Positions 1-7,593 of a stretch of DNA of 64,000 bases are shown here, in pieces. Positions within the stretch are counted from its first letter, which is position 1. Every line of letters begins with the position of its first letter. The position numbers and the translations under genes were made by a program. The notes beneath the pieces are model-generated. The model saw nothing but the letters and a program-made list of their open reading frames with translations, was not told where the DNA came from and searched no databases. The stretch is from Alphaproteobacteria bacterium (GTDB lineage: Bacteria; Pseudomonadota; Alphaproteobacteria; Acetobacterales; Acetobacteraceae), in assembly GCA_026400815.1 (NCBI GenBank), contig JAPLOI010000076.1, positions 1 to 64,000 on the forward strand, in the 5' to 3' direction.

Positions 1-134
1 GAGGTCAGCTTCGAATCACACCGCACCGTGTCGGGGGAATCCTCTTCCGACAATTTGTCCACGCGGCCTAGAGCGGTAGCCGAGCTGATAAACGGTCGGC
101 CACCACTCTGGCTCGTTGTTTTTGCGACCAACTT

Positions 135-166
135 CAGCCGACCGGACGATTCCATCCGGTCGGCTG
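135..166. terminator. Perfect 12-bp hairpin, possible terminator
   Basis: A perfect 12-bp inverted repeat (CAGCCGACCGGA and its complement) encloses an 8-nt loop. A T-rich but interrupted tail (TTGCTCT) follows. It probably ends a transcript entering from the left of the window. The tail is too weak for certainty. Confidence 0.4.
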
Positions 167-235
167 TTGCTCTAGCCGCGCCCTGTTGTTGGCCCATGAA
201 GGATGGGTCAACTCGGGCCGGCGTGAGTCTTTGGG

Positions 236-293
236 TTCGCGCGCGGGCACCGGCCAGCCCCGCGCGCGATACCAGCCCGTGCAACGGCCGGAA
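236..293 (+). repeat. Dispersed palindromic repeat, copy 1 (GCGCGC-armed)
   Basis: About 55 bp closely match the reverse complement of 36267-36321. Both copies share the core CACCGGCCAGCCC flanked by GCGCGC arms, then GCGCGCGATACCA and a CCGGAAG end. The arms can pair with each other. Neither copy lies in a gene. Confidence 0.5.
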
Positions 294-351
294 GGGCCGG
301 CCAATGCAACGTCTCGTATGACACCCGCCCTCGTCCCTCCGCCCTGCCCTC

Positions 352-945
352 TTATCCGGCCAGCAGCGCCCGGGCTGCATCGGCCATCACGGCGCCGCCG
401 AGCATGATGTCTTCGTCTGACGTGTTCTCGCTCCAGTGTTGGCTGATGCCGCCGATGCTGGGGGCGAAGAGCATGGCGGATGGCATGACCTTGGCGAGCA
501 TCTGGGCGTCGTGCCCTGCCCCGCTGGGCATGTGCTGGTGCAGGCCCGGGGCGTGGACCTCGGGGGCGGCTTCGAGGGCGGCCTGGAAGCTGGGGTCCAT
601 CACCTTCGGGACCGAGCGGGAGTTGTGGGTGAGGGTGGCCGTGAGATGTCGGGGTTTCTGCGCAAGCCGGAACTGGCCGACATGGAGATTGGCTGAACGG
701 GTGCTGGCGTGGTCGCCGACCTGCTCGGCGGCCGGCGCTCGCTCCGGATTTCTGATTGAGAGGGCAAATCCTCCGATCCGGCGTTTCCGCCAGATCGGAT
801 GTTGCCCTGGCGCCTTGTCTTGGCGAACGGTGCGCGTTCGGCAGCTGTCATCCCGTCACCGCCGGGCATGATGCCGCCGGCCCTCCAGGCCGTGCGGGCG
901 GTGCAGATGTTGGGGACTTCCCGCTCGATGCCGACGATGGCAATG
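352..945 (-). pseudogene. Decayed C-terminal copy of the M20 amidase gene
   Basis: The segment 352 to about 645 reads, on the minus strand, as a near-identical copy of the last ~95 residues of the intact amidase at 1958-3169, including the motif HMPSGAGHDAQML and the same stop position. Upstream the match breaks: about 215 bp of unrelated or rearranged DNA follows, including a REP-like palindrome at 762-807. A second block at about 862-945 then resembles the ICAARTVW...IIPGG part of the amidase with an internal deletion of about 30 bp. The 5' half of the gene is missing. It cannot encode an active enzyme because the first metal-binding residues lie in the lost part. It is most simply a partial duplication that is decaying. 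Confidence 0.8.
762..807. repeat. REP-like palindrome, copy 1
   Basis: An imperfect hairpin whose right arm is, on the reverse strand, a 19-nt exact match (GCAACATCCGATCTGGCGG) to the left arm of the hairpin behind phoB at 41882-41921. It sits inside the broken amidase copy. Confidence 0.55.
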
Positions 946-1016
946 GCGTGGCGGACGATCGCACACAAGTGCAAACAATACCCAGGACACAGATCAGTGA
1001 TGCCAGTGGAAATGCA

Positions 1017-1043
1017 TTGGCGAATATTTTGGCTTCTTATAAT
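1017..1043 (+). promoter_or_regulatory. Likely promoter of the PEP-CTERM gene
   Basis: A perfect TATAAT -10 box at 1038-1043 lies 15 nt after TTGGCG (1017-1022). The spacer is short, so the -35 assignment is weak. The surrounding DNA (about 960-1130) is markedly AT-rich compared with the rest of the window. The expected start of transcription is about 25 nt before the chosen ATG at 1076. Confidence 0.5.
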
Positions 1044-1075
1044 TTTCAATGACTCAATAGATGGGAGCCATGAAA

Positions 1076-1909
1076 ATGTCTGTAACAAAATTTACTTCAA
1101 TAGCATTCGTTTGTTCTGGAATAATTCTGCATTGCTCCCCATCGTATGCGGGGCCGTTCATCCTGGCCGGCACCGATGCCGATGACCATGGCTCGGCCAC
1201 CGCCAGCGCCAACGTGGACGGGTGGCTGTTCATGCAGAAGGTGCTGGAGAACCTGGCCCCGGCGGTGACCAACGGGAACAAGAACGTTGTCTCCCTGGGC
1301 AGCAACCCCGGCTCCACCGCGGGCAATGCGGCCTTGTCTGCGTTCAGCAAGTCGGCCCTGCCCGGCTTGGGCTGGACCTTCCAGACGGTGAACGACGCCG
1401 CGGGGATTACGGCGTTCCTGAGCGGGGGCGCGGCCGGCACGGGTATCGTGATGCTCGATTCCGGTTCGAACGTGGGAGGCGGCCTTTCGGGCGCGGAGTT
1501 GACGGCGATTTCGAGCCAGGCGGCGGCCCTGAACACCTATGTGGGTGCCGGTGGCGGGTTGTTCAGCCAGGCCAACGGCTTCGGCTTCCTCGGCGCGCTG
1601 GGGCTGGGGGTGACGGTTGTCGATGAATCCGAGACCGGGATCGCGCTGACACCGGCCGGGCAATCGGCGTTTCCGGGGCTGACGAACAGCGATCTGAGCG
1701 CCGGGCCGTATCATTCGTCCTTCGCCAATGTCGGCTTGATCCCTGTGCTGGGGCTTTCGACGGTGACCACCAACATCGTGATCATTGGCTCGAACACCGG
1801 CAGCATCATCAATCCCGGCGACCCCACCGGGATTCCGGAGCCGATGACCTCCGCGCTGCTGGGCGTGGGGCTGCTAGGCCTGGGTCTCGCACGCCGGCGC
1901 CGGGTTTAG
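1076..1909 (+). CDS. PEP-CTERM sorting-domain protein, exported
   Basis: A 277-residue secreted protein. An N-terminal hydrophobic signal peptide ends near SYA-GPF. The last ~25 residues form a PEP-CTERM tail: the IPEP motif, a hydrophobic helix (ALLGVGLLGLGLA) and a terminal RRRR cluster. In known systems this tail is cut by an exosortase during export to the cell surface or exopolysaccharide. The body is rich in Gly, Ala, Ser and Val and I recognise no catalytic domain. Three in-frame ATGs lie at 1061, 1070 and 1076; the last has a GGGAG box 8 nt upstream and is preferred. No exosortase or polysaccharide gene is in the window, so this is an orphan substrate. The 5' end is AT-rich, unlike its neighbours, and the gene lies between an amidase gene and its broken copy. 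Confidence 0.85.
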   Translation: MSVTKFTSIAFVCSGIILHCSPSYAGPFILAGTDADDHGSATASANVDGWLFMQKVLENLAPAVTNGNKNVVSLGSNPGSTAGNAALSAFSKSALPGLGWTFQTVNDAAGITAFLSGGAAGTGIVMLDSGSNVGGGLSGAELTAISSQAAALNTYVGAGGGLFSQANGFGFLGALGLGVTVVDESETGIALTPAGQSAFPGLTNSDLSAGPYHSSFANVGLIPVLGLSTVTTNIVIIGSNTGSIINPGDPTGIPEPMTSALLGVGLLGLGLARRRRV

Positions 1910-1957
1910 CTGCGCCGGACGTGACTGGGGTGGGGGAGGCCGGTGGCCTCCCCTGCC

Positions 1958-3169
1958 TTATCCGGCCAGCAGCGCCCGGGCGGCATCGGCCATCACGGCG
2001 CCGCCGAGCATGATGTCTTCGTCGGAGGTGTTCTCGCTCCAGTGGTGGCTGATGCCGCCGATGCTGGGGACGAAGAGCATGGCGGACGGCATGACCTTGG
2101 CGAGCATCTGGGCGTCGTGCCCTGCCCCGCTGGGCATGTGCTGGTGCAGGCCGGGGGCGTGGACCTCGGCGGCGGCTTCGAGGGCGGCCTGGAAGCTGGG
2201 GTCCATGACCTTCGGGACCGAGCGGGAGTTGTTGGTGAGGACGGCGGTGCAGGGGCCCTGGTTGGCTTCGGCGACCAGGCGTTCCAGCGTGGCTTCGAGG
2301 CGGAGCAGGACCTCCGGATCGGCATCGCGGAACTGGAAGATCAGCTCGGCGCCGCCGGGGATGATGCTGCCGGCGCCGGGATCGAGCGAGATGCGGCCGA
2401 CCGTCCAGACCGTGCGGGCGGCGCAGATTTTGGGGAATTCCTGGTCGATGGCGACGGCGAGTTTGGCGGCGGCGAGGCCGGCGTCTTTCCGGATGGCCAT
2501 GCGGGTGGTGCCGGCGTGGTTCTGCACGCCGGTGAACTGCACGCGGTAGGACCAGATGCCGACGATGGAGGTGACGATGCCGATCTTGAGGCTGCGGGCT
2601 TCGAGGTCGTCGCCCTGTTCGATGTGGGCTTCGAGGTAGCCCTTGTAGCGGCCGGGTTCGAAGGCGATGCGGGGGGTGCTGGCGAGGCCGGCTTCGGCGA
2701 GGGCTTCGCGCAGGGTCTTGGCAGAGTAGCGGTTGGAGCAGGAGTCGATCTCGGCTTCGGTGACTTCGCCGATGTAGGAGCGGCTGCCGAGGAAGCTGCC
2801 GTAGTGGCCTTCCTCGTCGGCCCAGGAGACGACGTCGATGCCGCCGCCGAGGGCTCTTGCGGTTTCCAGGGCGTAGAGGACGCCGAGGGCGCCATCGAGC
2901 CAGCCGGCTTCGGGCTGGGTTTCGGTGTGGCTGCCGAGGAGGAGCTTGGGGCCCGGAGTGGGGTCGCGACCGATGACGTTGCCGATGCCGTCGATCTCCG
3001 GGACCAGGCCGGCCTCGCGCATGCGCTCGCAGAGCCAGTGGCGGGATTCCATATCGACCTTGGAGTAGGTCGGGCGGTGGACGCCGGTCTTGAAGGTGCC
3101 GAAGCCGCGCAGCTTGTAGAGGTCGGCCAGGAGGCGGCGGCCGTCGTAGCCGGTGTTGGAGCGGGTCAT
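1958..3169 (-). CDS. M20-family Zn-dependent hydrolase, N-carbamoyl-L-amino acid/allantoate amidohydrolase type
   Basis: This 403-residue enzyme belongs to the M20 amidase family that hydrolyses N-carbamoyl amino acids, ureidoglycolate/allantoate or beta-ureidopropionate, releasing CO2 and ammonia. Metal-binding motifs are in order: H81 in GSHTETQ, D92 in GWLDGALGV, the E119-E120 pair in WADEEG, the AHIEQG motif, and SGAGHDAQM near the C-terminus. Length matches the family. I start it at the ATG at 3169 (MTRSNTG), which has AAGGA about 7 nt upstream; an upstream in-frame ATG at 3232 lacks this. The exact substrate cannot be set from sequence. It stands alone on the minus strand, and a broken copy of its 3' half lies at 352-945. 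Confidence 0.88.
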   Translation of the reverse strand: MTRSNTGYDGRRLLADLYKLRGFGTFKTGVHRPTYSKVDMESRHWLCERMREAGLVPEIDGIGNVIGRDPTPGPKLLLGSHTETQPEAGWLDGALGVLYALETARALGGGIDVVSWADEEGHYGSFLGSRSYIGEVTEAEIDSCSNRYSAKTLREALAEAGLASTPRIAFEPGRYKGYLEAHIEQGDDLEARSLKIGIVTSIVGIWSYRVQFTGVQNHAGTTRMAIRKDAGLAAAKLAVAIDQEFPKICAARTVWTVGRISLDPGAGSIIPGGAELIFQFRDADPEVLLRLEATLERLVAEANQGPCTAVLTNNSRSVPKVMDPSFQAALEAAAEVHAPGLHQHMPSGAGHDAQMLAKVMPSAMLFVPSIGGISHHWSENTSDEDIMLGGAVMADAARALLAG

Positions 3170-3260
3170 CGGGGATTCCTTCGGGCCGTCGGCTTCGTTC
3201 GCGGCGACATTGTCCGCTTGCTGGGAGGGCATGCAAGCGGGGTCTGCGGCGCAAAGGAAG

Positions 3261-3352
3261 ATTCACCGCGGAGGCACGGAGGGCGCGGAGACGGCACGGA
3301 GCCGCAGCGTCACCTCCGTGCCTTCTCCGTGATCTCCGTGGCTCCGTGGTGA
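3261..3352. repeat. CACGGAG-type palindromic element, copy 1
   Basis: An intergenic inverted repeat: the left arm carries repeated GGAGGCACGGAG-like units, the right arm CCTCCGTGCCTTCTCCGTG-like units. It belongs to the same family as the elements at 3879-4026 and 45928-46135. It lies between the divergent amidase and YaiI-family genes. Confidence 0.7.
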
Positions 3353-3412
3353 GGCCTTCCTTCTGGCGCGCCGGCGGGTGGCGGCGGCGGCGAATGGGGG
3401 CATACTGGGGGC

Positions 3413-3871
3413 ATGAGCGAGATCTATGTGGATGCGGATGCCTGCCCGGTGCGGGACGAGGTGTACAAGGTGGCGGGCCGGCTGGGGCTGGTGGTGCACC
3501 TGGTGAGCAATGGGTCCAGGCCGATCCGGCCTTCCGGGCTGCCGAATGTGCGCAGCGTGATCGTGGCCGAGGGGGCGGATGCGGCGGATGACTGGATCGC
3601 CGAGCGGATCGAGGCGGCGGATGTGTGCGTGACCAACGATATTCCGCTGGCCTCGCGGTGCCTGGCGCGGGGGGCGCGGGCGTTGGCGAGCAACGGGAAG
3701 ATTTGGAGCGGGGACAATATCGGCAATGCGCTGGCCGGGCGGGCGGTGGCGCAGCATTTGCGCGAGAGCGGGTTCATGACCGGGGGGCCGGCGCCGATGA
3801 GCAAGGGCGACAAGTCGAAGTTTCTGTCGGCCCTGGATACGCTGGTGCAGGCGGCGTTGCGGGGGCGGTAG
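3413..3871 (+). CDS. YaiI/YqxD (UPF0178) family protein
   Basis: A 152-residue protein of the widespread UPF0178/DUF188 family, which has a PIN-like nuclease fold but no settled role. The hallmark N-terminal motif YVDADACPVRDEV is present, followed by an acidic DAADDWI segment, a TNDIPLA motif and the GDKSKFLSALD C-terminal motif. Length is normal for the family. The ATG at 3413 is used. It is flanked on both sides by copies of the CACGGAG-type palindromic repeat and stands alone. Confidence 0.88.
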   Translation: MSEIYVDADACPVRDEVYKVAGRLGLVVHLVSNGSRPIRPSGLPNVRSVIVAEGADAADDWIAERIEAADVCVTNDIPLASRCLARGARALASNGKIWSGDNIGNALAGRAVAQHLRESGFMTGGPAPMSKGDKSKFLSALDTLVQAALRGR

Positions 3872-3878
3872 GCGGGAG

Positions 3879-4026
3879 AAAGCAAGAAAGAAAGCAAAGT
3901 GGTCACAGAGGACACGGAGGAGAATTTTTGGATTTCGATCCCCGCATGTCGGCTGCGTCGTGATGTTTCTTCTCTGTGCTCTCCGTGGCCCTCCGCGTCC
4001 TCTGTGACCCCTTTGCTTTCCTTCCT
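3879..4026. repeat. CACAGAG-type palindromic element, copy 2
   Basis: The left arm (about 3891-3921) reads GCAAAGTGGTCACAGAGGAC and continues ACGGAGG; the right arm (about 3989-4020) is close to its complement and ends CCCCTTTGCTTTCC. About 65 bp of unrelated sequence separate them. The element fills the space between the stops of the convergent YaiI-family gene and cysK, where it could end transcription in both directions. Confidence 0.75.
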
Positions 4027-5015
4027 TACATGCCGGCAAACAATGCCGTCGACAGATACCGCTCGGCGAAGCTGGGGGCGATGGCGACGATGAGCTTGCC
4101 GGTGTTGGCGGGGTCTCGGGCGAGGTCGAGGGCGGCGTGCAGGGTGGCGCCGGAGGAGATGCCGATGGGGATGCCCTCGGCCTGGGCGCAGAGGCGGGCG
4201 GCGGCGATGGCGTCGCGTTCGGAGACGCGGACGACCTGGTCCATGAGGGCGAGGTCGAGGACGGAGGGGTGGAAGCCCGGGCCGATGCCTTGCAGGCCGT
4301 GCGGGCCGGGCTCGTCGCCGGAGAGGACGGCGGATTCGGCGGGCTCGATGGCGATGACCTGGAGGCCCGGGCGGCGGGGCTTGAGGGCGCGGGCGATGCC
4401 GGTCAGCGTCCCGCCGGTGCCGGCGCCGCCGATGACGATATCGACCAGGCCCGCGGTGTCGGCCCAGATTTCCTCCGCCGTGGTGGCTTCGTGGATGGCG
4501 GGGTTGGCCGGGTTGTCGAACTGGCGGGGCATCCAGGCGCCTGGGGTGGCGGCGAGGATGGATTCGGCGCGGGCGATGGCGCCGGCCATGCCCTGGCGAG
4601 CGGGGGTGAGCTCGACTTCCGCGCCCATGAGGCGGAGCATCTTGCGGCGTTCGACCGAGGCGCCCTCCGGCATGCAGACGATGAGGCGGTAGCCGCGGGC
4701 GGCGGCGACGAAGGCGAGCGCGATGCCGGTGTTGCCGCTGGTGGGCTCCACCAAAGTGGAGCGGCCGGGGGCGATGGTGCCTTCGGCCTCGGCAGCGTCG
4801 ATCATGGCCAGGCCGATGCGGTCTTTTACCGAGGCGAGCGGGTTGAAGAATTCCAGCTTCAGCGTGAGGTCGGCGGACAGCGACTGGGCGGCGGTGAGGC
4901 GCGGCAGGCGGACGAGGGGGGTGGCGCCGATCGTGTCGAGCACGCTGGCATGGATCCGGCCGCGGAAGGACGCGCTGGCGGTGCGGGGCGTGGTTGGCGG
5001 CTTGGGTCGAGTCAT
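4026..5015 (-). CDS. cysK: Cysteine synthase (O-acetylserine sulfhydrylase)
   Basis: A 329-residue fold-type II PLP enzyme that makes cysteine from O-acetylserine and sulfide in the cytoplasm. The PLP-binding lysine is K64 in NPLASVKDRIG; the substrate-binding loop TSGNTG is at 92-97; the phosphate-binding loop GGAGTGGT at 196-203; the C-terminal GISSGA motif is present. Length fits CysK/CysM. I prefer the ATG at 5015 (MTRPKPP); a start at 5030 would only add five residues. It is divergent from an Rrf2-type regulator across about 105 bp, which suggests that regulator controls it. CysM-type use of other sulfur donors cannot be excluded. Confidence 0.88.
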   Translation of the reverse strand: MTRPKPPTTPRTASASFRGRIHASVLDTIGATPLVRLPRLTAAQSLSADLTLKLEFFNPLASVKDRIGLAMIDAAEAEGTIAPGRSTLVEPTSGNTGIALAFVAAARGYRLIVCMPEGASVERRKMLRLMGAEVELTPARQGMAGAIARAESILAATPGAWMPRQFDNPANPAIHEATTAEEIWADTAGLVDIVIGGAGTGGTLTGIARALKPRRPGLQVIAIEPAESAVLSGDEPGPHGLQGIGPGFHPSVLDLALMDQVVRVSERDAIAAARLCAQAEGIPIGISSGATLHAALDLARDPANTGKLIVAIAPSFAERYLSTALFAGM

Positions 5016-5047
5016 GCGGTGTTCTAGCATGGCTGACCGTGGCTTTA

Positions 5048-5064
5048 CACGCCTGCTGGGCGTG
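5048..5064. promoter_or_regulatory. Possible operator between cysK and rrf2-type gene
   Basis: A perfect 6-bp inverted repeat, CACGCC-N5-GGCGTG, lies in the middle of the divergent promoter region. A TTTACA (5044-5049) and a weak TTAGTG, 17 nt apart, would place it between -35 and -10 for the regulator gene. This is only a candidate. Confidence 0.3.
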
Positions 5065-5121
5065 GTTTAGTGGCTGGGTAGCCGGCGGGACGACCGGCGG
5101 ATACGACGCGGAGGGACAACC

Positions 5122-5571
5122 ATGCTGATCCGCAAGGACAGGGCGATGCTCGCCATCACCATCCTGCTCGATGTGGCGTTTCATGGCGGGCGGCAATCGA
5201 CGGTGAGTGCGGCGGATCTGGCGGAGCGGCTGGGGCTGGCGCGGCGGGGGATGGAGCCGCTGTTGCAGGCGCTGTCGCGGGCCGGGCTGCTGGAGAGCGT
5301 GCGCGGGCCGCGCGGGGGCTATCGGCTGGGGCGGCCGCGGCGGGACATCAAGCTTTCGGAGATCGTGGCGGTGGCCGGGGGCGAGGAGCCGGATGCGGCG
5401 GATGGGCCGCACGGGGCGCTGCTGGAGAAGGTGGTGGAGCCGCTGTGGCTGAAGCTGGAGATGTCCACCCAGGGGGTGCTGGGGGGGATGACGCTGGACG
5501 ACCTGCTGCGCCAGGCCGGGGCGGCGGGGTTGCAGCGGCCGGATGCGGAGCCGATCACGTTTGCGATCTGA
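5122..5571 (+). CDS. Rrf2-family transcriptional regulator without cysteines
   Basis: A 149-residue regulator of the Rrf2 (IscR/NsrR/CymR) family. The N-terminal winged helix-turn-helix includes the characteristic ADLAERLGLARRGMEPLLQA recognition region and the wing RGPRGGYRLGRP. The segment that carries the three Fe-S ligand cysteines in IscR and NsrR here reads GGEEPDAADGPHG; the whole protein contains no cysteine. It therefore cannot bind a cluster in the IscR way. Family members without a cluster, such as CymR of Bacillus, control cysteine metabolism with CysK as partner; here the gene is divergent from cysK, which fits a similar role by inference. Confidence 0.85.
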   Translation: MLIRKDRAMLAITILLDVAFHGGRQSTVSAADLAERLGLARRGMEPLLQALSRAGLLESVRGPRGGYRLGRPRRDIKLSEIVAVAGGEEPDAADGPHGALLEKVVEPLWLKLEMSTQGVLGGMTLDDLLRQAGAAGLQRPDAEPITFAI

Positions 5572-5638
5572 CCCGACGCCATTTGATCTTTGCGGTCGGC
5601 GCCGGTAAGGCCCCGGATGCGAGATGCTGGAGAGCCTG

Positions 5639-6310
5639 ATGTCCGACTACCGCATGGCGATCATTCCCGTGACCGTGTTCCAGCAGAATTGCACCGTGAT
5701 GTGGCACACGGGCACCAAGCGCGCGGTGATCGTGGACCCTGGCGGCGAGGTGGGGCGGATCCTGGACCTGCTGGAGACGCAGGAGCTTCAGGTGGAGACG
5801 ATCCTGCTGACGCATGGGCATCTGGACCATGCCGGCGGGGCGGAAGCGACGCGCGGGGTGATCAACGAGGCTTATGAGCGGCTGGGCTGGGCGCGCGTGC
5901 CTGTGCTGGGGCCGGATGAGCGCGATGCGCCGCTGCTGGCGCAGATCGAGGCGCAGTCGGCGCGGATGGGGTTGCAGGGGCTGGTGAACGTGGTGCCGGA
6001 CCGGTACCTGACCGAGGGCGAGGTGATCGAGACGATCGGGCTTTCGTTCGAGGTTTTTCACTGCCCCGGGCATTCGCCGGGCCATGTGGTGTTCGTGGAA
6101 AAGACGGCGCGGATGGCCTTTGTGGGCGACGTGCTGTTCAAGGGCTCCGTGGGGCGGACGGATTTCGACTATGGCGACCCTGCGGCGCTGATCTCCTCCA
6201 TCAAGGACAAGCTGCTGCCGCTGGGGGACGATATCCGCTTCATCTGCGGGCATGGCGACGGATCGAGCTTCGGGGCGGAGCGGGTGGGCAATCCGTTCCT
6301 GCAGGGCTGA
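5639..6310 (+). CDS. MBL-fold metallo-hydrolase (YcbL/glyoxalase II-like)
   Basis: A 223-residue metallo-beta-lactamase-fold hydrolase. The binuclear zinc motif THGHLDHAGG is clear, followed by the histidine in CPGHSPGH, the bridging aspartate in FVGDVLF, and a C-terminal ICGHGDGS histidine. Length and the PVTVFQQNC start are typical of the YcbL-type glyoxalase II-like group, which acts on thioesters such as S-lactoylglutathione. The ATG at 5639 has GGAG 6 nt upstream and is preferred to the one at 5624. It reads in the same direction as the glutamine synthetase-like gene 16 bp downstream and may be co-transcribed. Confidence 0.85.
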   Translation: MSDYRMAIIPVTVFQQNCTVMWHTGTKRAVIVDPGGEVGRILDLLETQELQVETILLTHGHLDHAGGAEATRGVINEAYERLGWARVPVLGPDERDAPLLAQIEAQSARMGLQGLVNVVPDRYLTEGEVIETIGLSFEVFHCPGHSPGHVVFVEKTARMAFVGDVLFKGSVGRTDFDYGDPAALISSIKDKLLPLGDDIRFICGHGDGSSFGAERVGNPFLQG

Positions 6311-6326
6311 CAGAGGGACATTGCCG

Positions 6327-7583
6327 ATGAACCGCGAGCCGCTGATCATGGTGTGCACCTGCGAGATGGCCGGCAGGGTGCGGGGCAAGGGGTTTCCGGC
6401 GCGGGAATTGCCGGGGCGGATGGCCCGCGGCGTGGGCTGGGTGCCGACGAATGCGATGATCAACGCGTTCTCGGTGATCGCGGGCACGCCGTTCGGGACC
6501 GGGGGCGACCTGATCCTGGTGCCGGACCCGACGGCGGAGGTGGAGGTGGATTTCGCCGACGGTTCGGCCAAGGAGCACTTTTTCCTGGGCGATCTGCGCT
6601 GGCTGGATGGGCGGGCGTGGGCGTTGTGCCCGCGGGATTTCCTGCGCCGGGCGCTGGCGGCACTGAAGGAGGCGGCCGGGGTGAGCCTGGTGGCCGCGTT
6701 CGAGCATGAGTTCACCTATACCGGGGTGCAGGACGGGCCGGGCAATCCGTATTCGCTGGATTCGTTCCGGCGGCAGGGGGTGTTCGCCGAGGTGTTCACG
6801 GCGGCGCTTCGTGCGGCCGGATGCGAGCCGGACAGCTTCATGGCCGAGTATGGCGGGCGGCAATACGAGTTCACCGTGGACGTGGCCGAGGGGATGCGCG
6901 CGGCGGACCGGGCGGTGGTGGCGCGGGAGATGGCGCGGGCTTCGGCGAGCCGGCTGGGGCATCGGGCGATCTTCTCGCCGGTGCTGGACCCCGCCGGGGT
7001 GGGCAACGGGGTGCATATCCATTTCAGCTTCAAGGATGCGGCCGGCACCCCGGTGATGCATGACCCCGCCGATCCCCTGGGGCTTTCGCCGGTGGCGCGG
7101 GCCTTCGCGGCGGGGATCCTTCACCATCAGCCGGCGCTGTGTGCGCTGACGGCGCCCTCGACGATTTCCTATATCCGGCTGCGGCCGAACCGCTGGGCGC
7201 CGACGCATGCCACGCTGGAGCAGCAGGATCGCGGCGCGGCGCTGCGCATCTGCCCGGTGCTGCCGGGGCCGAACGTGGCCAAGCAGTTCAACGTGGAATA
7301 CCGGGTGGCCGATGGCGCGGCCTCGCCCTACCTCGCGCTTGCGGCGGTGGTATGGGCGGGGGTGGATGGGATTCGGCGCGGGCTGGCGATTCCCGCGGAG
7401 GGCCCTGCCCTGCCCGCTTCGCTGGAGCAGGCGCTGGATGCGCTGGAGGCCAGCGAGGCCGCGCGCGGCTGGATGGGCGAGAGCTTCCATGGCGCCTACC
7501 TGATGCACAAGCGCGGCGAGGCGGCCCTGATGGCGGGGCTGACCGAAGCCGAGCAATGTGCCCGCTACGCTGACACCTACTGA
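6327..7583 (+). CDS. Glutamine synthetase family protein
   Basis: A 418-residue ATP-dependent amide ligase of the GS catalytic-domain family. Visible signatures are E126/E128 in FEHEFTY, an acidic AEYGGRQYEFTVD block, the nucleotide-site histidine in GNGVHIHFSF, and the C-terminal SYIRLRPNRW and NVEYRVADGAASPY segments. It is shorter than housekeeping GlnA (~470 residues) and lacks the adenylylation-loop tyrosine I would look for, so it more likely couples another amine to glutamate or a related acid. The ATG at 6327 has GAGGGA 8 nt upstream. The gene is 10 bp from the isochorismatase-family gene, forming an operon for nitrogen-compound use. Confidence 0.83.
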   Translation: MNREPLIMVCTCEMAGRVRGKGFPARELPGRMARGVGWVPTNAMINAFSVIAGTPFGTGGDLILVPDPTAEVEVDFADGSAKEHFFLGDLRWLDGRAWALCPRDFLRRALAALKEAAGVSLVAAFEHEFTYTGVQDGPGNPYSLDSFRRQGVFAEVFTAALRAAGCEPDSFMAEYGGRQYEFTVDVAEGMRAADRAVVAREMARASASRLGHRAIFSPVLDPAGVGNGVHIHFSFKDAAGTPVMHDPADPLGLSPVARAFAAGILHHQPALCALTAPSTISYIRLRPNRWAPTHATLEQQDRGAALRICPVLPGPNVAKQFNVEYRVADGAASPYLALAAVVWAGVDGIRRGLAIPAEGPALPASLEQALDALEASEAARGWMGESFHGAYLMHKRGEAALMAGLTEAEQCARYADTY

Positions 7584-7593
7584 GGAGCCCACG

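Larger units (their letters stand above)
1..351. other. Gene-free start of window
   Basis: I recognise no gene here. The stretch holds one strong hairpin (135-166) and one copy of a dispersed palindromic repeat (about 236-293), and runs into a decayed amidase copy at 352. Short open frames in this GC-rich stretch show no recognisable domain and no good ribosome binding site. Confidence 0.5.

Noticed and set aside
4900-5121. Riboswitch before cysK or the Rrf2 gene
   Set aside because: Only about 105 bp separate the starts, and I can fold no known SAM or related aptamer; a protein operator fits better.
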